DNA from: Bacteroidales bacterium UBA6248 | Lineage (GTDB): Bacteria > Bacteroidota > Bacteroidia > Bacteroidales > Lentimicrobiaceae | NCBI GenBank assembly: GCA_002441345.1 | Contig: DJVU01000085.1 | Span: forward strand, 53,844-117,843 | Direction of reading: 5' to 3' | Length of the DNA: 64,000 bases | In this document: positions 59,846 through 64,000 of the stretch, piece after piece | Layout of the letters: every line of letters starts with the position of its first letter | How positions within the stretch are numbered: the first letter of the stretch is position 1 | Program-made: the position numbers and the translations under genes | The notes under the pieces: generated by a model | The model's database searches: none | Seen by the model: the letters and a program-made list of their open reading frames with translations, nothing else | Told to the model about the DNA's origin: nothing

Positions 59846-61891
59846 TTAACGCAGCAGCATCAGCGTTCCCGTTTTTAAAAAAGTGTTGCCGTTATAATCG
59901 GCATATGTAACAATAACAGCATAAATACCGGCCGGGGCTTCCCGGCCGTTTTGCCTTCCGTCCCATCCTTCTGCAAAAACGTTTGTCAGAAAAACCTGCT
60001 GCCCCCAGCGATTGTAAACGATAAAGCTGTAACGCACAGGATCGATGTTTTTAACCAGTGGACGGAACAAGGGGCTCAGGCCCGAGGGGCGGAAGGCCGT
60101 CGGAAGCACAACATCTGCTTCACCGGTAATTACTGCCGTGTTCGACCGGCTTGATACGTCATCTGATCTTACGGCCTCAACCAGATAGCTCACCCTACCG
60201 GCGCCATTATCATCGATTTGATCGTTAAACGAAAGTATCGCCGGAGCCACTTCCACCGGAAAACCCGCCGAGGGCTGATCGTTTTCGAATCGGTAGATTC
60301 TGTATTTCGCCGGGGAATCGCTCCATCCTTCCAGGGCATTCCAGTTAAGCCTGACATTTCCTTCTCCCAGATCGGTAATTTCTAGTAAAATACTCCGCAT
60401 CACTGCCGAAGAGGCCAGTTCATAGCCGCAGGCATCGAGCACTGCCACCCTGTAGTAATAACTTGTTTGCTCCACTTCTGCGGTAGGTTCATTGATCAAA
60501 AGAGAGCCGGAGCTGCCCCAGCTTCCTGATCCAAGCAAGCTGAGCGATGCCGGGCCGTCGGCCGAACGGTAAATCTCGTAGCGGTGAATTAGTCCGGGAG
60601 GATCTCCGTTTACAAAAAGATCGATGTAATCGCTGTTGACAACCGTAAGGTTATCGAGTTCAAAAACGTCGAGCAACTCCGGATCCGGGATGAGTTCCAC
60701 GCTGCAGCTTCCGGGCCCTTCGGGAAGAGCGCCGTTGTCGGCCTGAATGCGGTAAGTGTAAGAAGACAGAGGTGTAAGCAGTTCGGGGTCTGTAAAGGAA
60801 TAGGGACCACTGCTGCCGGCTGGCAGCGCAGCAATTTCAACGGCAGGGGCGCCGTTGTGTGAACGGAAAACCTTGTACTGTGTCACCGGAGGATTCAGGT
60901 TATTGTAAGCATTCCAGACAAGGCTGGCTTTCCGGTTGCATTCGGGTTCGGTATCACCGGTAAGGAAAATCGTATTGTGCGGTTTCGAGTAATTTACATA
61001 GCCTGAGCTTGAATTTCCGCATTGATCAAGGGCCCGGACGGCATAGGTCACTACCTCGCCGCAAGGGTTGTGATAGGTTGGAAGTGTTGTATTGCCATCG
61101 ATGAATGTTTCAGAATAGCCAATGGTTTCGTGAACGGACCAAATACCGCCTTCATTGACTTCAATCACATACCTGTCAACGTCCTGTGACGGACTGTGTG
61201 TCCAGAATAACCGGGCCTGTCCGTTTACAATGGTCACATGTTTCAATTCAGGATCCTCGGGCAGGTTATCGTCCTTAAAAACTCCGCTTGCAATGGCTGA
61301 GTTTGCTGAAACGTCTCCGGCCCTGCATACGATTTTGTACTGTATGGTTTGTGAACTGCAGTATTCCTGAATGGTATCAAAAAATACCTGCTGATTCGCT
61401 GAGCCGGAGAATGAAAAACTTACGCCGTCATCCGATCTGTAGATATCGTAAACTTCCGATGCGCCGGAGTTCATTTTATTCCAGTCGATACGGGCGATAC
61501 CGGTACCTGATCCGGCATTAGAAACCACTGGAACAATGGATCTCAGACGAGCCGATTCACCGGAGCTGGATCCGGAATTCAGATAGGTCACCATAAAAAA
61601 CTCGTAACCGCTTGTACCTGCATCGGGAACAACAATATTACCAGACACTCCTGACGAGGGAAAATCTGCCGATTGGTAGGCTGAAGTTGATCCGGCATAA
61701 CGATAGAACACCCTGTATCCGTCGAACGTACCCGAAGCGGCCTCCCAGTATACGGCAAATGTTGTATTGTCCTCTACCGAAACGGCCGTTATCTGCGGTA
61801 CCGGCTGGGCAGGCAGCTGCACAATAAGTAAAACCTGCAGCAATACAGCAGCCGGAATTATCCTAAGAAAAATCGACCTTAAGTCAGTCAT
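59846..61891 (-). CDS. Secreted FN3-like protein with gliding-motility C-terminal domain
   Basis: A 681-residue extracellular protein. The signal peptide is about 1-29 (LLIVQLPAQ). About five fibronectin-III-like or Ig-like repeats follow, with recurring Ala-Tyr-x-Asn turns (ARIDWNKMNS, ARLFWTHSPSQDVDRY, ASLVWNAYNNLNP, VRLNWNALEGW). The last 85 residues are a type B T9SS (CHU_C) domain: LPTAFRPSGLSPLFRP, YSFIVYNRWGQQVF, GWDGRQNGREAPAGIYAVIVTY. It is likely secreted and attached at the cell surface, perhaps as an adhesin. A -7 box TAACTTTG sits only 4 nt before the ATG, which is odd. Confidence 0.88.
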   Translation of the reverse strand: MTDLRSIFLRIIPAAVLLQVLLIVQLPAQPVPQITAVSVEDNTTFAVYWEAASGTFDGYRVFYRYAGSTSAYQSADFPSSGVSGNIVVPDAGTSGYEFFMVTYLNSGSSSGESARLRSIVPVVSNAGSGTGIARIDWNKMNSGASEVYDIYRSDDGVSFSFSGSANQQVFFDTIQEYCSSQTIQYKIVCRAGDVSANSAIASGVFKDDNLPEDPELKHVTIVNGQARLFWTHSPSQDVDRYVIEVNEGGIWSVHETIGYSETFIDGNTTLPTYHNPCGEVVTYAVRALDQCGNSSSGYVNYSKPHNTIFLTGDTEPECNRKASLVWNAYNNLNPPVTQYKVFRSHNGAPAVEIAALPAGSSGPYSFTDPELLTPLSSYTYRIQADNGALPEGPGSCSVELIPDPELLDVFELDNLTVVNSDYIDLFVNGDPPGLIHRYEIYRSADGPASLSLLGSGSWGSSGSLLINEPTAEVEQTSYYYRVAVLDACGYELASSAVMRSILLEITDLGEGNVRLNWNALEGWSDSPAKYRIYRFENDQPSAGFPVEVAPAILSFNDQIDDNGAGRVSYLVEAVRSDDVSSRSNTAVITGEADVVLPTAFRPSGLSPLFRPLVKNIDPVRYSFIVYNRWGQQVFLTNVFAEGWDGRQNGREAPAGIYAVIVTYADYNGNTFLKTGTLMLLR

Positions 61892-61895
61892 ATAC

Positions 61896-61903
61896 CAAAG
61901 TTA
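61896..61903 (-). promoter_or_regulatory. -7 box next to the FN3-protein start codon
   Basis: TAACTTTG on the minus strand matches TAnnTTTG but ends 4 nt from ATG 61891, so transcription would begin at or within the start codon. Either the transcript is leaderless, the real start is downstream, or the match is chance. No -33 TTG seen. Confidence 0.25.
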
Positions 61904-62067
61904 CAAAACAGCAGGCTATTGTAATAACTGCAGCAAAAAAGAAATATTATCCGACGGGATACCTGAAAAATTCCTGGTACAAGGGATAAACTTCATGCAA
62001 CAGGAATTGTTTAATAAAAAAATGACGTGCTTACAATTTAGCAACTGTGAGCCAAAGCAAAAAAAGT

Positions 62068-62075
62068 TACTTTTG
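62068..62075 (+). promoter_or_regulatory. -7 box for the last gene
   Basis: TACTTTTG matches TAnnTTTG, about 62 nt before ATG 62137. No clear -33. Confidence 0.4.
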
Positions 62076-62136
62076 CTGCGGGCAGACAGATTTTAGCCCA
62101 AACAACCACATTTTTCATTAACAATACAACAATCAA

Positions 62137-64000
62137 ATGAAATTCAAAAACTTACTTTTCATACTGTTCCTGATTCCGGCTGTTATGTCAGTAGCTCAGG
62201 ACAGCATTACAAAGCCGGTATACACTGCTACCGGAACATTGTTAGGAATTTCAGCTCCTTTGCGGGACATTCCGGCAATGAGTCAGGCAGAATTTGATGA
62301 AATGGTGGCAAAGGCTAACGAGAAGCTTCTGAATCCCAAGCTTCGCACGCGTGAATATCCCTATGCAGCCACAGCACAGCCCAAGGGTCCCGACGGGGTA
62401 TGGCAGCGAACGCTGGGGAACAACCGTTCGGCATTAAGCGAGCCAATTCTTAATTTCCAGGCTCAGACGTCTCCCTACTTTCCTCCCGACGAGTGCGGAG
62501 CTGCAGGCCCGAATCATTTCATGCAGGCCGTAAATACCACCTATGCCATTTATTCCAAGACCGGTCAGCTTCTTGCAGGCCCCACTAACATGAACCAGCT
62601 TTTCGGCAGTGTTCCGGGTGCGAACTGCAACGACGGTGACCCTATCATTTTATACGATCAGATGGCTGACCGATGGTTTGCAGCTGAATTTTCGCTTTGC
62701 GGAAATCCCGACAGGATGCTGATTGCCATTTCCACGACCAACGATCCTACCGGCACCTGGTATCAGTACTCGTTTAACATGGGTGGTATGCCCGATTATG
62801 AAAAGTTTGGTATCTGGCCCGACGGTTATTACATGGGAACCAATACTTCAAACAATACCGATATTTACGTTTTTCAGCGCGAGGTGATGCTCAACGGAGG
62901 TACCAATCCCAAGATGGTTGCATTCGACAACCCATGGAGGCCAGGTTCGGTTGACGGATTTATGATGGTACCCCCTGTTGACAACGACGGTCTTCCCGCT
63001 CCTGCCGGACAGCCGGGCATCTTCATAGCACATCAGGATGATGCATTCGGAGGCACAGCCGATCAGTTGTGGATTTATGAACTTGCTGTTGACTGGACAA
63101 CCACCGCTAACTCAACCTTTACCCGGGTTCAGCAGATAAATGTTGAGCCATTCGACAGCAACTTCGGCAACAACTGGAATAACATCAAGCAGCCGAATAC
63201 CAGCCAGGAGCTTGATGCCATCCCTCAGGTAATTATGAATGTACCGCAATACCGGAATTTTGGATCATACCAGAGCATTGTCTGCTGTCATACCGTTGAC
63301 GTAGATGCTACAGACCATGCCGGCATCCGATGGTACGAACTGCGCAAAACCAGCGGCGACTGGACCATCCGCCAGCAGGGGACCTTTGCCCCGGATCAGC
63401 ATTCACGATGGATGGGAAGCATTATGCTGAACGGCGCCAATGAAATCGGGCTGGGATATTCCATTTCGAGCAATACAGTTTTCCCGGGTATACGTTATAC
63501 CGGCCAAACTGCCGAAGAATATGCCAACGCAAGCGGTATCATGGATGCCGCTGAAGGTATTATCTGGGAAGGTACCGCATCGCAAACCGGAGCCAACCGC
63601 TGGGGCGACTACTCGCAGCTGAGCGTGGATCCCGTGGATGATGAAACCTTCTGGTACACCAACCAGTACGTTAGCGGCGGACAGCGCACCCGCATTGCAT
63701 CCTTCAGCATAGGCCCCCTTGGACCTACAGTGGCCTTTTCGGCCAACAACACCCTGCCATGTGTCAGCCAGACGGTAAACCTGCTCGACAACAGCACCGG
63801 CGCTCCCACTTCATGGAACTGGAGCATAACGCCCAATACGGTAACATACGTTGACGGGACGTCCGCCAGTTCACAGCATCCGAAAGTTCAGTTCAATGCA
63901 CTGGGAAGCTATTCCGTTTCACTAACCGCAACCAACAGTGGCGGCAGCAACTCGCTCACCAAAGAGAATTTTATCGTGGTGAATGAGGCAAACGCAAACT
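62137..64000 (+). CDS. Secreted protein with PKD domain, 3' end beyond window
   Basis: An open frame of 621 codons with no stop before the window ends. The signal peptide is about 1-22 (MKFKNLLFILFLIPAVMSVAQ). The main part (about 100-520) is a large beta-rich domain, possibly propeller-like, with motifs PPDECGAAGPNHFMQAVNTTYAIYSK, MADRWFAAEFSL, KFGIWPDGYYMGTN and GRWMGSIML-like segments. A PKD domain starts at about 530 (TVAFSANNTLPC to GSYSVSLTATNSGG). PKD repeats are frequent in T9SS cargo, so a sorting domain probably lies beyond the window. The enzyme or binding role is not recognised. Confidence 0.8.
   Translation, partial: MKFKNLLFILFLIPAVMSVAQDSITKPVYTATGTLLGISAPLRDIPAMSQAEFDEMVAKANEKLLNPKLRTREYPYAATAQPKGPDGVWQRTLGNNRSALSEPILNFQAQTSPYFPPDECGAAGPNHFMQAVNTTYAIYSKTGQLLAGPTNMNQLFGSVPGANCNDGDPIILYDQMADRWFAAEFSLCGNPDRMLIAISTTNDPTGTWYQYSFNMGGMPDYEKFGIWPDGYYMGTNTSNNTDIYVFQREVMLNGGTNPKMVAFDNPWRPGSVDGFMMVPPVDNDGLPAPAGQPGIFIAHQDDAFGGTADQLWIYELAVDWTTTANSTFTRVQQINVEPFDSNFGNNWNNIKQPNTSQELDAIPQVIMNVPQYRNFGSYQSIVCCHTVDVDATDHAGIRWYELRKTSGDWTIRQQGTFAPDQHSRWMGSIMLNGANEIGLGYSISSNTVFPGIRYTGQTAEEYANASGIMDAAEGIIWEGTASQTGANRWGDYSQLSVDPVDDETFWYTNQYVSGGQRTRIASFSIGPLGPTVAFSANNTLPCVSQTVNLLDNSTGAPTSWNWSITPNTVTYVDGTSASSQHPKVQFNALGSYSVSLTATNSGGSNSLTKENFIVVNEANAN

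Overview
The window is ordinary chromosomal sequence from a member of the Bacteroidota, most likely an uncultured or environmental Bacteroidales-like lineage. The evidence is: type IX secretion (T9SS) C-terminal domains of both the short (type A) and gliding-motility (type B) kinds; a prolyl-tRNA synthetase of the archaeal/eukaryotic-like class; a three-gene succinate dehydrogenase/fumarate reductase operon with one membrane subunit; and many promoters matching the Bacteroidota consensus TTTG-N19-21-TAnnTTTG. Shine-Dalgarno sites are rare and stand out where they occur (hsp20, the Tyr-rich lipoprotein, the HD-domain gene). No phage, IS element, CRISPR array, rRNA operon or integrated island was seen.

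Layout. 1-100: the 3' part of a tRNA-Thr(CGU) and its terminator. 0.3-9 kb: TerC-type membrane protein, glutamine synthetase, LPG-synthase-like membrane protein, Hsp20, EamA transporter, phospholipase D-type enzyme, a small overlapping gene pair (Cys-containing peptide plus PH-like domain) and an orphan LytTR response regulator. 9-15 kb: yicC-gmk-nadD, an alpha/beta hydrolase and two M24 aminopeptidases. 15-19 kb: sdhCAB. 19-27.7 kb: a large secreted papain-like protease, DNA polymerase III delta', an FtsB/DivIC-like protein, MazG, a PagL-like lipid A deacylase and a GIN-domain lipoprotein. 27.7-36.3 kb: ProRS, a Tyr-rich lipoprotein with a 45-bp tandem repeat, an OmpP1/FadL-like porin, a TPR protein, and a C4 zinc-ribbon protein with Nif3. 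36.7-41.7 kb: lpxK-punA, a thioredoxin-fold lipoprotein without its CxxC, lpxH, ppx/gppA. 41.7-46.3 kb: a molybdenum cofactor operon (moeA, a short moaA, moaC, an unrecognised membrane protein, a MOSC-MogA fusion) and an HD-domain gene. 46.3-51.4 kb: a ZupT-like transporter, and a TolC/MacB-permease/MacA-like operon lacking its ATPase gene. 51.7-56.9 kb: three periplasmic foldase genes ending in a moxR gene. 57.4-64 kb: an S9 peptidase and two secreted proteins, the last running off the window.

Functional themes. Much of the window serves the cell envelope: lipid A synthesis and remodelling (lpxK, lpxH, PagL-like), outer-membrane protein folding (the foldase operon), export (TolC/MacAB-like), surface lipoproteins, and T9SS cargo. 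The rest is core metabolism. No strongly novel system such as a defence island was found. The best candidates for something undescribed are the membrane protein inside the Mo-cofactor operon, the repeat-rich Tyr lipoprotein, the Cys-peptide/PH-domain pair, the CxxC-less thioredoxin-fold lipoprotein, and the Ca-binding-like insert in the papain-like protease.
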